A stretch of 64,000 nt of DNA from Actinomadura oligospora ATCC 43269 (GCF_000518265.1 NZ_JADG01000009.1:372001-436000); one strand, 5' to 3'. Counted from the first letter of the stretch, positions 1 to 8,470 are shown. Translations and numbers: made by a program. Notes: generated from the letters alone by a model not told the origin.

Positions 1-941
1 GCTACGCGCCGCAGGCGCGGCTCGCCGGCAAGGTCCCGATCAGCGTGCCCATCACCCACCTGTACGGCGGCGTCCCGGACCCGAGCGCGCTGCGGGCTGC
101 CATCCGCACCGCGCGCGCACGCCGCCTGGATCCCAGGCTGCTGATCTGCACCGTGCCCGACACCCCGACCGGCACCGTCGCGTCGCCCGACCTGGTGCGG
201 GCGATCTGCGAGGTCGTCGAGGACGAGGACCTGATCCTCGTGTCGGACGAGATCTACCGCGACACCATCCACGACACCCGGACGCCGTTCCTCAGCCCGG
301 CCGAGCTCATCCCGGACCGCACGGTCGTCACCACCGGCCTGTCCAAGAGCCTGGCCCTGGGCGGCTGGCGGATCGGCCTGGCCAGGTTCCCCGCCGGTGA
401 GCGCGGCGAGCGGATCCTGACCGGCGTGATCTCGGTGGCCAGCGAGATGTGGTCCACCCTGGCGCGCCCGATGCAGGAGGCCGCCGACTACGCGTTCGGC
501 GACCCGCCGGAGGTCCGCCAGCGCCTGAGCGCGAGCGCGCGCCTGCACGGCGCGGTCGCCCGGGCCCTGCACTCGGTCCTGGTCGACGCCGGCGCCCAGT
601 GCCGTCCGCCGACCGGAGCGTTCTACGTCTATCCCGACTTCGAACCGCTGCGGACGCCGCTGGCGACGCTGGGCGTCACCGACTCCCGCACGCTCCAGAA
701 GTTCCTCTTCGACGAGTACGACATCGCCGTCTTCGCGGGTCACCTGCTGGGCGACGACTCCGAGGCGCTGCGTTTCCGGGCGGCGACCAGCATGCTCTAC
801 GGCTGGACGCGTGAGGAGCAGGAGACCGCGCTGTCCAGCGCCGACCCGGTGTCCCTGCCTCACATCCGCAAGTCCCTGACGCGCATCGCGGACGCCATGG
901 CCGACCTCCGCTCGCGCTGCTTCGCGGAGACCGCCATCTGA
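1..941 (+). CDS. PLP-dependent class I/II aminotransferase, 5' partial
   Basis: The reading frame is open from the first bases of the window, so about 130 N-terminal residues lie outside it. The visible part has the fold type I hallmarks: a PDTPTGT segment, SDEIYRD (PLP-binding Asp and Tyr region) and TTGLSKSLALGGWR, where the SKS lysine should form the Schiff base with PLP. It aligns along its length with the complete aminotransferase at 51731-53065, including YAPQARL versus YAAQARL near the window edge and the C-terminal SMLYG/SLLYG. The substrate is not known. A GTG at 45 is internal and not the real start. Confidence 0.9.
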   Translation, partial: YAPQARLAGKVPISVPITHLYGGVPDPSALRAAIRTARARRLDPRLLICTVPDTPTGTVASPDLVRAICEVVEDEDLILVSDEIYRDTIHDTRTPFLSPAELIPDRTVVTTGLSKSLALGGWRIGLARFPAGERGERILTGVISVASEMWSTLARPMQEAADYAFGDPPEVRQRLSASARLHGAVARALHSVLVDAGAQCRPPTGAFYVYPDFEPLRTPLATLGVTDSRTLQKFLFDEYDIAVFAGHLLGDDSEALRFRAATSMLYGWTREEQETALSSADPVSLPHIRKSLTRIADAMADLRSRCFAETAI

Positions 942-1011
942 CCGGCGTCCACTGAGGAGGATCGCCGGATTCGCGGAAAGTGTCGGGTCGGGCCGCTAGG
1001 GTCCCGTGCCT

Positions 1012-1605
1012 ATGATCAACTGGCGCGTGGCGACCGAGGGCTTCGACCCGACCTTCCCCGATCCCCTCGGGATGCTCGACCTGGGCTTTCTCGGGGGAGG
1101 CGGCCTGCACCCGGAGGCCCGCGAGGACTTCGGGACGATCCTGGCCGGGACCCTTCAGGACCTCGAGTCCAAGCTGGCGATGGGCCCCGGCAAGCACATG
1201 AAGAACGCGACCGGCTGGACGGTCGACGCGTCGGGCATGGGCGATCTGCTGGCCGACTACGAGGTCGACTGGGCCTACGACGACAACGCCGTGACCACGG
1301 TGCTCCAGAACATGTCCCGGACGATCGCCGGGCGCGCGGCCGAGCTCCGAAGCGGCTCCCTGGCGTACTACGTCCGGACGAGCGAGCCCGGGGCCGGTCC
1401 GCTGGACGTCACACTCTGCAGGTCGACCGAGTGGCAGAACGAGGACGCCGGGCTTCGTCCGGGCGTCATGGAGGCCGTCGCCGTCGAGCTGGAACACCGC
1501 TCCGGCGTCGCGATCGCCGTGCTGATGCCGTACGAGTACCGCACCGGCCGTCTCTTCCTCGGCGGTCCGGTGGCCGTCCCGTCCCGACGCCGCTACTGGG
1601 GCTGA
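1012..1605 (+). CDS. Conserved-looking protein of unknown function
   Basis: A 197-residue soluble protein with no signal peptide or membrane segment, beginning MINWRVATEG. I do not recognise a family. The ATG at 1012 is preferred over the in-frame GTG at 1006 because a TAGGGT -10-like hexamer at 996-1001 would start transcription at about 1008. Its stop is one base before the ATG of the next gene, so the two are almost certainly co-transcribed and translationally coupled. The middle is rich in acidic and aromatic residues (LADYEVDWAYDD). Function is unassigned. Confidence 0.75.
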   Translation: MINWRVATEGFDPTFPDPLGMLDLGFLGGGGLHPEAREDFGTILAGTLQDLESKLAMGPGKHMKNATGWTVDASGMGDLLADYEVDWAYDDNAVTTVLQNMSRTIAGRAAELRSGSLAYYVRTSEPGAGPLDVTLCRSTEWQNEDAGLRPGVMEAVAVELEHRSGVAIAVLMPYEYRTGRLFLGGPVAVPSRRRYWG

Positions 1606-1606
1606 C

Positions 1607-3442
1607 ATGTCGACCGACATCTTCGGAGTGCGCGTCCTCGGCGTCGACCCCGACCGGCGCGAGGTGCGGTTCCGCGTCTTCGTCGTCTACTACGAGACGG
1701 CCGCGCGAAGCCACCTGTCCCCACCCGGCCGCGACCGGGGTTTCCACCTCGGCCTGCTGTGGGAGAGCGGGCGCTGGGACCATCCGATCGGCGAGGCGAC
1801 GATCAGCGTGGAACAGATCCTCGACGACGACTGGCGCGCCGCGAACGCCCGCTGGTTCGTCGAGGACGTCGAGTGCACGGCCCGGCGGAACGACCCTCCG
1901 AGCCCGGAGTGCTGGGAGCTCCTGAACGACTTCTACCACGAACGCGCCGGCCGCTGGCGCGACGAGGACCACCTCGTCCAGGCCGACTACACCGTCAGGG
2001 TCACCCACGAGCGCTGGATCGAGCACCTCTCCGAGGGCGACGCCTGGGGTTCGACCTGGTACCCGCTGTGGGCGGACGACCCCCGTCCCGAAGACCTCCC
2101 GCACCTTCCCGACCTGCGCGATCCGGTGGCCGTCCTCGAGCCGTTCGACGGCGGCGAAGCCGAGGAACTGGCCTTCTCCGACGACGGGCGTTACCTCGCC
2201 GTCCTGCACGGCGAGGGCGAGCTGGTGGTCTATGCGACCGCCACCTGGTCGGAGCACGCCCGCGAGAGCATCGCGTCGGGCTTCGTCCACCCTCGCCTCA
2301 TGTGGGTGCCGGGACGTCCGGTGATCACGGTCCTGGACAGGGAGGACGACCGGCAGGCGGCGTACGACGCCGACGCCCGCGTCGTCACCGCCGTCCCCGA
2401 GGAGGGCGGCTTCGCGCGCTCGCGGACCGGCCGCCACCGGGTGGAGTTCGGCTACCAGTCCGGCGTGCGCTTCCTCGGCGGCCCCACTGTTCTCGGCTCG
2501 GGCGAGGACCGCGTCAGCATCGGCTCCGTGTCGTTCACCGAGGACGAGTCCCGGCTGTTCGCCGCTGGAACGGGCCCTGTCGTGCACGTGATCGACCCCG
2601 GGACCGGCGTCGTCGACCGGATCGACGAGCCGTGCGACCAGCTCTGGGCGGTCGCGGTGAGCCCGGACGGCGCGTACCTGGCGACCTCGCTGTTCGTCTC
2701 CCACCGGGACGAGAGGCAGGAGGTGCGTGTCCGCCGCGTGGGCCGTCCCGAGATCGCCACGCGCCACCGTCCGGGCGCGTTCGTCCCTCGGCTCGAGTGG
2801 TCGCCCGACGGCCGTCTGCTCGCCGCCATCGTGAACGACCAGGACGCGCCCAAGGTCCACCTCCTTCCCGTCGGCCTGCCCGCCGAGCCGCCGGAGGCGC
2901 TTCGTCCTCCTCCCGGAGGCCCGCGGACCAGGGAGCCGAAACCCGAACTCGACCCTCAGCTGACGCGCGAGCTGGCGTTCTCCGGTGATCCGGTCACCCA
3001 GGACGAGCTGGACGTGGTCGCACGGGATCACTCCCGCTGGGTCGACTCCGGAGGCGGCTTCGGCGGCTTCCAGACCCTGGCGGTCGGCGGCCTCGTCATT
3101 GCGGTCTACGAGGGGCCGAACGGCAAGGACGGCAGTCAGGCGAGGCTGGCCAACCGCATGCTGCCGAGCGACCTCGGCCTTCGCGAAGTGGCGTTGCCGT
3201 GGGCCGACCTGACCGGAGTCGTGGGCGAGTCGGTCGACCTTTCCGGCGCCTACCTGCGCGGCGCCACCATCACCGACGCCCACCTCTCCCGGGCGTGCCT
3301 GCGGAACGCGATCCTGAGGGACGCCGACCTGTCCCGCGCCGACCTGCGGGACGCGGACCTCTCCGGCGCCGACCTGACGGGAACCGACCTCGAGGACGCC
3401 GACCTGACCGGCGCCCGCCTGGACGGCGCCAAGGGCATCTGA
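1607..3442 (+). CDS. Beta-propeller protein with C-terminal pentapeptide repeats
   Basis: This 611-residue protein has three parts. Residues 1 to about 165 are an unrecognised domain. Residues about 180-440 contain repeats typical of WD40/TolB-like blades (LAFSDDGRYLAVLHG, VAVSPDGAYLATS, LEWSPDGRLLAAIV). From about residue 528 to the end is a run of pentapeptide repeats of the A(D/N)LxX type (LSRADLRDADLSGADLTGTDL), predicted to form a right-handed quadrilateral helix. There is no signal peptide, so it should act in the cytoplasm, probably as a scaffold or binding protein. Its coupling to the gene at 1012 suggests a joint function. The combination of domains is unusual; the individual assignments are from motif reading only. 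Confidence 0.85.
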   Translation: MSTDIFGVRVLGVDPDRREVRFRVFVVYYETAARSHLSPPGRDRGFHLGLLWESGRWDHPIGEATISVEQILDDDWRAANARWFVEDVECTARRNDPPSPECWELLNDFYHERAGRWRDEDHLVQADYTVRVTHERWIEHLSEGDAWGSTWYPLWADDPRPEDLPHLPDLRDPVAVLEPFDGGEAEELAFSDDGRYLAVLHGEGELVVYATATWSEHARESIASGFVHPRLMWVPGRPVITVLDREDDRQAAYDADARVVTAVPEEGGFARSRTGRHRVEFGYQSGVRFLGGPTVLGSGEDRVSIGSVSFTEDESRLFAAGTGPVVHVIDPGTGVVDRIDEPCDQLWAVAVSPDGAYLATSLFVSHRDERQEVRVRRVGRPEIATRHRPGAFVPRLEWSPDGRLLAAIVNDQDAPKVHLLPVGLPAEPPEALRPPPGGPRTREPKPELDPQLTRELAFSGDPVTQDELDVVARDHSRWVDSGGGFGGFQTLAVGGLVIAVYEGPNGKDGSQARLANRMLPSDLGLREVALPWADLTGVVGESVDLSGAYLRGATITDAHLSRACLRNAILRDADLSRADLRDADLSGADLTGTDLEDADLTGARLDGAKGI

Positions 3443-3518
3443 CCCCGAGTCCCTCCCCCGCGCGGGCGGTCGTGCCGACGGGCGCGTTCGCCGTCGGCCG
3501 GGGCTCTGACCTGGGCGG

Positions 3519-3524
3519 TAGGAT
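3519..3524 (+). promoter_or_regulatory. -10 element of a leaderless promoter for phnA
   Basis: TAGGAT ends six bases before the GTG at 3531, the spacing expected if transcription begins at the start codon. The same arrangement recurs at 5273 (TAGGGT), 15487 (TAGGCT), 24245 (TAAGCT), 42130 (TACGCT), 59800 (TACGGT) and 60796 (CATGAT). Confidence 0.55.
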
Positions 3525-3530
3525 CACCCG

Positions 3531-3881
3531 GTGAGTGAGAACCTGCCTCCGTGCCCCGAGTGCTCCAGCGCCTTCACCTATGAGATGGGCGCCCTTCTGG
3601 TCTGCCCCGAGTGCGCGCACGAATGGACCCCGTCCACGGCCGCGGACGGCCGCGAGGACGGGGCGATCCGGGACGCGGTCGGCAACGTCCTCGCCGACGG
3701 CGACACCGTCACGGTCGTCAAGAGCCTGAAGGTGAAGGGCAACCCGGCCGGGATCAAGGCGGGCACCAAGGTCCGCAACATCCGGCTGGTCTCCGGCGGG
3801 GTGGACGGCCACGACATCGACTGCAAGATCGACGGGTTCGGGGCGATGCAGCTCAAGTCCAGCGTCGTGAAGAAGGCCTGA
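3531..3881 (+). CDS. phnA: PhnA/YjdM-family zinc ribbon protein
   Basis: This 116-residue protein matches the PhnA family in length and layout. An N-terminal zinc ribbon has two Cys-x2-Cys knuckles (CPEC at residues 8-11 and CPEC at about 25-28), followed by a compact beta domain with the family signature DGDTVTVVKSLKVKG and VRNIRLV, ending in a short basic tail. Despite the name, the family is not established as phosphonoacetate hydrolase and the role is unclear. The GTG start is supported by a -10 hexamer six bases upstream. It is monocistronic, followed by a strong stem-loop. Confidence 0.9.
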   Translation: MSENLPPCPECSSAFTYEMGALLVCPECAHEWTPSTAADGREDGAIRDAVGNVLADGDTVTVVKSLKVKGNPAGIKAGTKVRNIRLVSGGVDGHDIDCKIDGFGAMQLKSSVVKKA

Positions 3882-3940
3882 CCCGGCCTCCGGAGCCTCG
3901 AGGCTCCGCCGGATTCCGTCGCTCCCGGCGCGGCCGGGTC
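3880..3940 (+). terminator. Nested inverted repeat after phnA
   Basis: A 16-bp perfect palindrome (3892-3907, GGAGCCTC/GAGGCTCC) sits inside an outer 9-bp inverted repeat, GACCCGGCC (3880-3888) with GGCCGGGTC (3932-3940). No T-run follows, which is common in high-GC actinomycetes. It probably ends phnA transcription. Confidence 0.55.
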
Positions 3941-4047
3941 GGGCGGCCCCCGCCAGGCTGTGACTCAGGCCACGGCTGCTCCTGTCAGGAATCGGCGCGC
4001 TGTCCCGCTCAAGTCGGCGAGAGCACGCGAACCGACAGGAGCGCCAC

Positions 4048-5268
4048 ATGAAGCACCGCATCGTCGTCCTCGGGGCCGGGTACGCGGGGGCCTACACGGC
4101 CGGGAACCTGGCCCACCGGCTGTCCGGGGCCGACACCGAGGTCACCGTGGTCAACGCCGAGCCGGACTTCGTCCAGCGCATGCGCCTGCACATGCTCGCG
4201 GTGGGACGGGAGATCAAGGCGCCGAAGCTCGCCGACGTCTTCGCGGGCACGGGGATCCGGCTGCGCCTGGCCCGGGTCACCGCCGTCGACCCCGAGCGCC
4301 GGGTCGTCGCCGTGGCCGACGCCGACGGCGGCGCCGAGCTCGGCTACGACACGCTCGTCTACGCGCTCGGCAGCAACGGCGACGTCGGACGCGTCCCCGG
4401 GGCGGCCGAGCACGCCTTCGACGTCGCCGCCCGCCCCTCGGCGCTGCGTCTGCGCGCGCGCCTGGATGCCCTGGACGAACGAGGCGGAGCCGCGGACGTC
4501 GTGGTCGTCGGCGACGGGCTGACCGGCATCGAGACCGCCGCCGAGATCGCCGAGGCCCGGCCCGGCCTGTCGGTGACGCTGGTCGCCCGCGGCGCGCTGG
4601 GCGCACGGCTCTCCGCCGGGGCCCGCGTCCACCTGCGCCGGGCCTGCGCCCGGCTGGGCGTCACCGTCCGGGAGCACACCGCCGTCGAGGCCGTCGAGGC
4701 GACGCGGGTGCTGTGCGCCGACGGCGCCGTCCTGGCGTCCGACGCGACCGTGTGGACGGCCGGGTTCGCGGTCGCCCCCATCGCCGCCGCGGGCGGCCTG
4801 GAGGTCACCGAACACGGCCGCATCGTCGTCGACCGCACCATGCGGTCGGTCTCGCACCCGGACGTCTACGCCATCGGCGACAGCGCCGACGCCGTCGGCG
4901 ACAACGGCCGTCCGCTGCCGATGTCCTGCTCCTCCGCCGCGTGCACAAGCCAGCAGGCCATCGAGGCGATCATCGGACGCCTGACCGGACGCCCGGTCAC
5001 GCACGCCAAGCTGGCCTACACCTACAACCACATCAGCCTCGGACGGCGGGACGCGATCCTGCAGTTGATCGACGGTGAGGGGCGGGCGAGGCCGAGGCAC
5101 ATGGGCGGCCGGAAGATCGCGCGGGTGAAGTCGAGCCTCCTCAGCATCTCGCTGTGGGCCACCTCCCACCCGACCCTCGGCATGCCGACGCGCAGGCACC
5201 GTCTCGCCCCCGCGACGGACACGTCCGCCGAGCGGACGGCCGCACCCGCCGAGAAGGCTTCGGCGTAG
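4048..5268 (+). CDS. FAD-dependent NAD(P)H oxidoreductase (NDH-2-like)
   Basis: A 406-residue pyridine nucleotide-disulfide oxidoreductase family protein. It has an N-terminal FAD-binding Rossmann motif (VVLGAGYAGAYTAG, residues 4-17), the YALGSNGD strand near residue 110, a second nucleotide-binding motif for NAD(P)H (VVGDGLTGIETAAEIA, about 152-167) and the C-terminal FAD motif YAIGDSAD near residue 273. The layout is that of type II NADH dehydrogenase-like enzymes, without an obvious C-terminal membrane anchor. The GACAGGAG upstream of the ATG is a good ribosome site. The ECF41 sigma gene starts 18 bases downstream; ECF41 factors usually regulate an adjacent redox enzyme, so this is the likely target. 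Confidence 0.87.
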   Translation: MKHRIVVLGAGYAGAYTAGNLAHRLSGADTEVTVVNAEPDFVQRMRLHMLAVGREIKAPKLADVFAGTGIRLRLARVTAVDPERRVVAVADADGGAELGYDTLVYALGSNGDVGRVPGAAEHAFDVAARPSALRLRARLDALDERGGAADVVVVGDGLTGIETAAEIAEARPGLSVTLVARGALGARLSAGARVHLRRACARLGVTVREHTAVEAVEATRVLCADGAVLASDATVWTAGFAVAPIAAAGGLEVTEHGRIVVDRTMRSVSHPDVYAIGDSADAVGDNGRPLPMSCSSAACTSQQAIEAIIGRLTGRPVTHAKLAYTYNHISLGRRDAILQLIDGEGRARPRHMGGRKIARVKSSLLSISLWATSHPTLGMPTRRHRLAPATDTSAERTAAPAEKASA

Positions 5269-5286
5269 GCGCTTAGGGTGTTCCAC

Positions 5287-6273
5287 GTGGACAGCGCCGC
5301 CGCCGATCGCTTCGACACCGGCCGACTCGAGGTCGGCCGGTTCGAGGTCGATCGGTTCGAGGCCGGCCGGGACCGGCTGGCCTCGCTGGCGTACCGGCTG
5401 CTGGGCTCCGCCGCCGACGCCGAGGACGCCGTGCAGGACGCGTTCCTGCACTGGCAGGCCGCCGACCGGCGGCGGATCAGGGTGCCCGAAGCCTGGTTGA
5501 CCAAGGTCGTCACCAACCTGTGCCTGGACCGGCTCCGCTCGGCCCAGGCCCGTCGCGAGCGCGCGGTCGGCGCCTGGCTGCCCGAACCGCTCCTCGACGG
5601 TGACCCGATGCTCGGCCCGGCCGACACCTACGAGCAGCGCGAATCGGTCTCGCTGGCCGTCCTGACGCTGATGGAGCGCCTGTCACCCGTCGAACGGGCC
5701 GTCTACGTCCTGCGCGAGGCGTTCTCCCACAGTCACGTCGAGATCGCCGAGATCCTCGACATCACCGAGTCCGCGAGCCAGCAGCACCTCCACCGGGCCC
5801 GGCGCCGCATCACCGTCGCACGCCCCCGCGGACGTGCCGACGTGGACGCCGCGTCCGCCCGCAGGGTCGTCGAGGAGTTCCTCGCCGCCGCCTCCTCGGG
5901 CAGCACCGAACGACTGGTGGCGCTGCTCACCGACGACGCGACCGCGATCTCCGACGGCGCCGGCCTGGCCGAGAAGCTGCTGCGGTACGCCACTCCGCAG
6001 GGCATCGCCGCCGTCGCGCGGGCCGGTTTCAAGCCCACCCCCGCCAAACGGCGCTTCGCCGGTGGCACGCCCGCCCTCCACTACGCGCTCGTCAACGGCG
6101 CGCCCGCCATCCTCTTCGTGCTCGGCGACCAGGTCATCGGCGCCGTGACGTTCGACATCACCGGCGGCAGGATCGCCACCGTGCGCGGCATCGCCGCCCC
6201 GGCCCGCCTCGTCCGCCTCAGCGAGACCTGGCGTCGGCACGAGCCGGACACGCCGCTCATCACCCGCTGGTGA
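5287..6273 (+). CDS. sigJ: ECF41-group RNA polymerase sigma factor with SnoaL-like C-terminal domain
   Basis: This sigma-70 family protein of about 328 residues has region 2 (RDRLASLAYRLLGSAADAE), region 4 (LSPVERAVYVLREAF ... SASQQHLHRARRRI) and a SnoaL/NTF2-like C-terminal domain. The WLPEP motif in the linker, at about residue 98, is a hallmark of the ECF41 (SigJ) group; the usual DGGGK motif appears here as DGAGL. In this group the C-terminal domain, not an anti-sigma factor, controls activity. The start at 5287 is chosen because a TAGGGT hexamer (5273-5278) sits eight bases upstream; GTG 5278 is an alternative. An N-terminal extension carries four five-residue repeats (RFDTG, RLEVG, RFEVD, RFEAG). 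Confidence 0.9.
   Translation: MDSAAADRFDTGRLEVGRFEVDRFEAGRDRLASLAYRLLGSAADAEDAVQDAFLHWQAADRRRIRVPEAWLTKVVTNLCLDRLRSAQARRERAVGAWLPEPLLDGDPMLGPADTYEQRESVSLAVLTLMERLSPVERAVYVLREAFSHSHVEIAEILDITESASQQHLHRARRRITVARPRGRADVDAASARRVVEEFLAAASSGSTERLVALLTDDATAISDGAGLAEKLLRYATPQGIAAVARAGFKPTPAKRRFAGGTPALHYALVNGAPAILFVLGDQVIGAVTFDITGGRIATVRGIAAPARLVRLSETWRRHEPDTPLITRW
5308..5367 (+). repeat. Four in-frame 15-bp repeats in the sigma factor N terminus
   Basis: Four consecutive 15-base units encode RFDTG, RLEVG, RFEVD and RFEAG just before the conserved sigma region 2. They look like a small in-frame expansion of the natural FEAGRDRL start of the domain. Confidence 0.7.
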
Positions 6274-6284
6274 CCCGAGGCCGC

Positions 6285-6302
6285 CCGGGGGTCAGCCCCC
6301 GG
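6285..6302. terminator. Hairpin between convergent sigJ and tetR
   Basis: CCGGGGG (6285-6291) pairs with CCCCCGG (6296-6302) across a four-base loop. It overlaps the stop codon of the minus-strand TetR gene and lies just after the sigma gene, so it may serve both strands. Confidence 0.5.
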
Positions 6303-6936
6303 AGTCCAGGACGCCGGTCACGACGGCGTGGAGGTTGCGCCGGAAGCGGTCGAGGACGGCCAGGTCGGTCGGGCCCACGCGGCGTCCCTCGGGATCGACC
6401 ACCCCGGCCTGGCCGAACGAGTGCGCGGTCCACACGATCGTGAAGGTCAGCATCTCGACGTCGACCCTGGCGCCGATGCCCGCGCGGTCGAGCACCGCGC
6501 GGACGGCGGTGGCGACCTCGGCGACGAGGGGCCCGGCGAACTCGGTCTCGATCTCCGCCACGTCGGCGCCCTCCGACAGCCAGCGGCGTATCCACAGCGC
6601 CCCGACCTCCGGACGGCTCAGGCAGAACGAGAGGTAGGAGTCGACGAAGCCGAGCAGCGCGGCCCGCGTCTCCTCCGCCGAGGGGCCGCACGCGTTCAGC
6701 CGTTCCAGGGCGGCGACGACCACGTCCCGCTGGGCGAGGTGGGTGCGGCGCATCACCGCGCGGTACAGGTCGGGCTTGCCGCCGACGTGGTAGGCGACCG
6801 TCGCGATGTTGAGTCCGACGGCGTCCGCGATGGCGCGGGTGCTGGTGGCGTCGTACCCGCGCTCGGCGAACAGCGTGGTGGCGGCCGAGAGGATGCGTTC
6901 GCGGCGGCTGGAACCGTCGTCGGGCTGGGCGCTCAT
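6292..6936 (-). CDS. TetR-family transcriptional regulator of the FMO operon
   Basis: A 214-residue TetR repressor. The N-terminal HTH (SRRERILSAATTLFAERGYDATSTRAIADAVGLNIATVAYHVGGK) is at about residues 9-55, followed by an all-helical ligand domain with the C-terminal pattern of the TetR_C family (WIRRWLSEG). The frame is open upstream, but the ATG at 6936 is the start that places the HTH at the usual position. It diverges from the FMO gene; two related palindromic sites lie in the 133-bp intergenic region, so it probably represses both itself and the FMO-SDR-transporter operon. Confidence 0.9.
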   Translation of the reverse strand: MSAQPDDGSSRRERILSAATTLFAERGYDATSTRAIADAVGLNIATVAYHVGGKPDLYRAVMRRTHLAQRDVVVAALERLNACGPSAEETRAALLGFVDSYLSFCLSRPEVGALWIRRWLSEGADVAEIETEFAGPLVAEVATAVRAVLDRAGIGARVDVEMLTFTIVWTAHSFGQAGVVDPEGRRVGPTDLAVLDRFRRNLHAVVTGVLDSGG

Positions 6937-6970
6937 GCGCCCGAGGCTACCGGACGCCCCGAGCCGGATG

Positions 6971-7040
6971 CAATCAAGTGATGGAGGCAAAAAGTCCAGG
7001 TCAGGAGGTATTGCACAGTTCTCCATCATTCGATTGAATG
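6971..7040. promoter_or_regulatory. Duplicated operator and promoter of the FMO operon
   Basis: A 16-base site at 6971-6986 (CAATCAAGTGATGGAG) recurs in inverted orientation at 7021-7036 with 14 of 16 matches. The right copy extends into CATTCGATTGAATG (7027-7040), a near-perfect palindrome. It overlaps a good promoter: TTGCAC (7011-7016), 17 bases, TTGAAT (7034-7039). This is where the divergent TetR protein would be expected to bind. Confidence 0.7.
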
Positions 7041-7069
7041 AGCGCCCTCGACGGAAGGGAGGGCCCGGT

Positions 7070-8470
7070 ATGGGCGCGACGAGGGTGGCGGTGGTCGGCG
7101 CCGGGGCGGCGGGACTGGCCTCGGCCAAGGCACTGCTCGACCACGGCCTGGACGTCACCGTCCTGGAGCGGAGCGACCGTCCCGGCGGTCTCTGGGTGCA
7201 GGACGGACCCGGCGGGACGTCCCCGGCGTACGACAGCCTGCACCTCAACACCAGCAAGGGCCGCACCGAGTTCGCCGACTTCCCCATGCCTGCGCGGTGG
7301 CCGGACTATCCGTCCGCGTCGGTGATCGCGGGCTACCTGGCGAACTACGCCGACAAGTTCGGGGTCGCCGACCGCATCCGGTTCGGCACCACCGTCACCG
7401 CCGTCCGCCGCACCGGCCCCGTCTGGGAGGTCGAGTCGCGAGAGTCTCGGCACGCGACCACCTCGACGACGGAGCAGTACGACGCGGTGGTCGTCGCCAA
7501 CGGCCACAACTGGGACCCCAAGTGGCCGTCCCCCGCCTACCCGGGCGCCTTCGACGGCACGCAGATGCACGCCCACGACTACCGCAACCCGGACGTGTTC
7601 GCCGGCAGGCGCGTGCTGGTCGTGGGCATGGGCAACTCGGCCATGGACATCGCCGTCGACGCGTCCCACGTCTCCAAGGGCCCGGTGCTCCTGTCGGCCC
7701 GGCACGGCGCGCACATCGTCCCGAAGTACCTCTTCGGCCGCCCGTCGGACGCGACCGGCGGCGCCCTCGCGGTGCTGCCGTGGCGCATCCGGCAGACGAT
7801 CGCCCAGACCATGCTGCGGCTGGCGGTCGGCACCCCCGAGAGCTACGGCCTGCCGCGGCCCGCCGGGGGCCTCTTCCAGAACCACCCGACGATCAGCGAC
7901 ACGATCCTGCACCGGCTGACGCACGGCGAGGTCGTCGCGCGTCCCGGCGTCGAACGGCTCGACGGCGGCACGGTGGTCTTCACCGACGGCACGGCCGACG
8001 AGGTCGAGGTGATCGTCTGGGCGACCGGCTACCGCGTGACCATCCCGTTCCTCGACCGCGCCTGGATCGGCGACGACCCCGAGGCGATGCCGCTCTACCA
8101 GCGGGTCTTCCACCTCGACGACCCGACGCTGACCTTCGTCGGGCTGATGCAGTCCACCGGCGCGGCGCTGCCGGTCGTGGAGGCGCAGGCCCGACTCGCC
8201 GCCGCCTACCTCGGCGGCCGTTACGCCCTGCCGTCCCCGGCCGGGCAGCGCGCCGCGGTCCGGCGCGCCCACGCCGCGGCCGTCCAGCGGTGGGGCCGGA
8301 AGCGGCCGATGATGCGCGTCGACTTCGACCAGTACGTCGCCGCGCTCCCCCGCGAGATCCGGGCGGGCGTCCGCCGGGCGGCCCAGGGCGCGCCCGTCCA
8401 CACCCCGACCGCGAAGACAGAGGCAGCAGCAGAGACAGAGGCCCAGACAGAGACAGAGGCGCAGGCATGA
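7070..8470 (+). CDS. Flavin-containing monooxygenase (FMO/BVMO-like)
   Basis: A 466-residue FAD/NADPH monooxygenase. FAD-binding motif VVGAGAAGLASAK is at residues 7-19, an FMO-type fingerprint FDGTQMHAHDYR at about 162-173, and the NADPH-binding VVGMGNSAMDIAVDA at about 184-198, then the ATGY motif (VIWATGYRV) near residue 322. The enzyme is expected to oxygenate N, S or ketone substrates; the substrate is unknown. The ATG at 7070 follows a GGAAGGGAGGG ribosome site. The C terminus ends in a low-complexity Glu/Ala/Thr tail encoded by short repeats. Its stop overlaps the ATG of the SDR gene (ATGA). Confidence 0.9.
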   Translation: MGATRVAVVGAGAAGLASAKALLDHGLDVTVLERSDRPGGLWVQDGPGGTSPAYDSLHLNTSKGRTEFADFPMPARWPDYPSASVIAGYLANYADKFGVADRIRFGTTVTAVRRTGPVWEVESRESRHATTSTTEQYDAVVVANGHNWDPKWPSPAYPGAFDGTQMHAHDYRNPDVFAGRRVLVVGMGNSAMDIAVDASHVSKGPVLLSARHGAHIVPKYLFGRPSDATGGALAVLPWRIRQTIAQTMLRLAVGTPESYGLPRPAGGLFQNHPTISDTILHRLTHGEVVARPGVERLDGGTVVFTDGTADEVEVIVWATGYRVTIPFLDRAWIGDDPEAMPLYQRVFHLDDPTLTFVGLMQSTGAALPVVEAQARLAAAYLGGRYALPSPAGQRAAVRRAHAAAVQRWGRKRPMMRVDFDQYVAALPREIRAGVRRAAQGAPVHTPTAKTEAAAETEAQTETEAQA

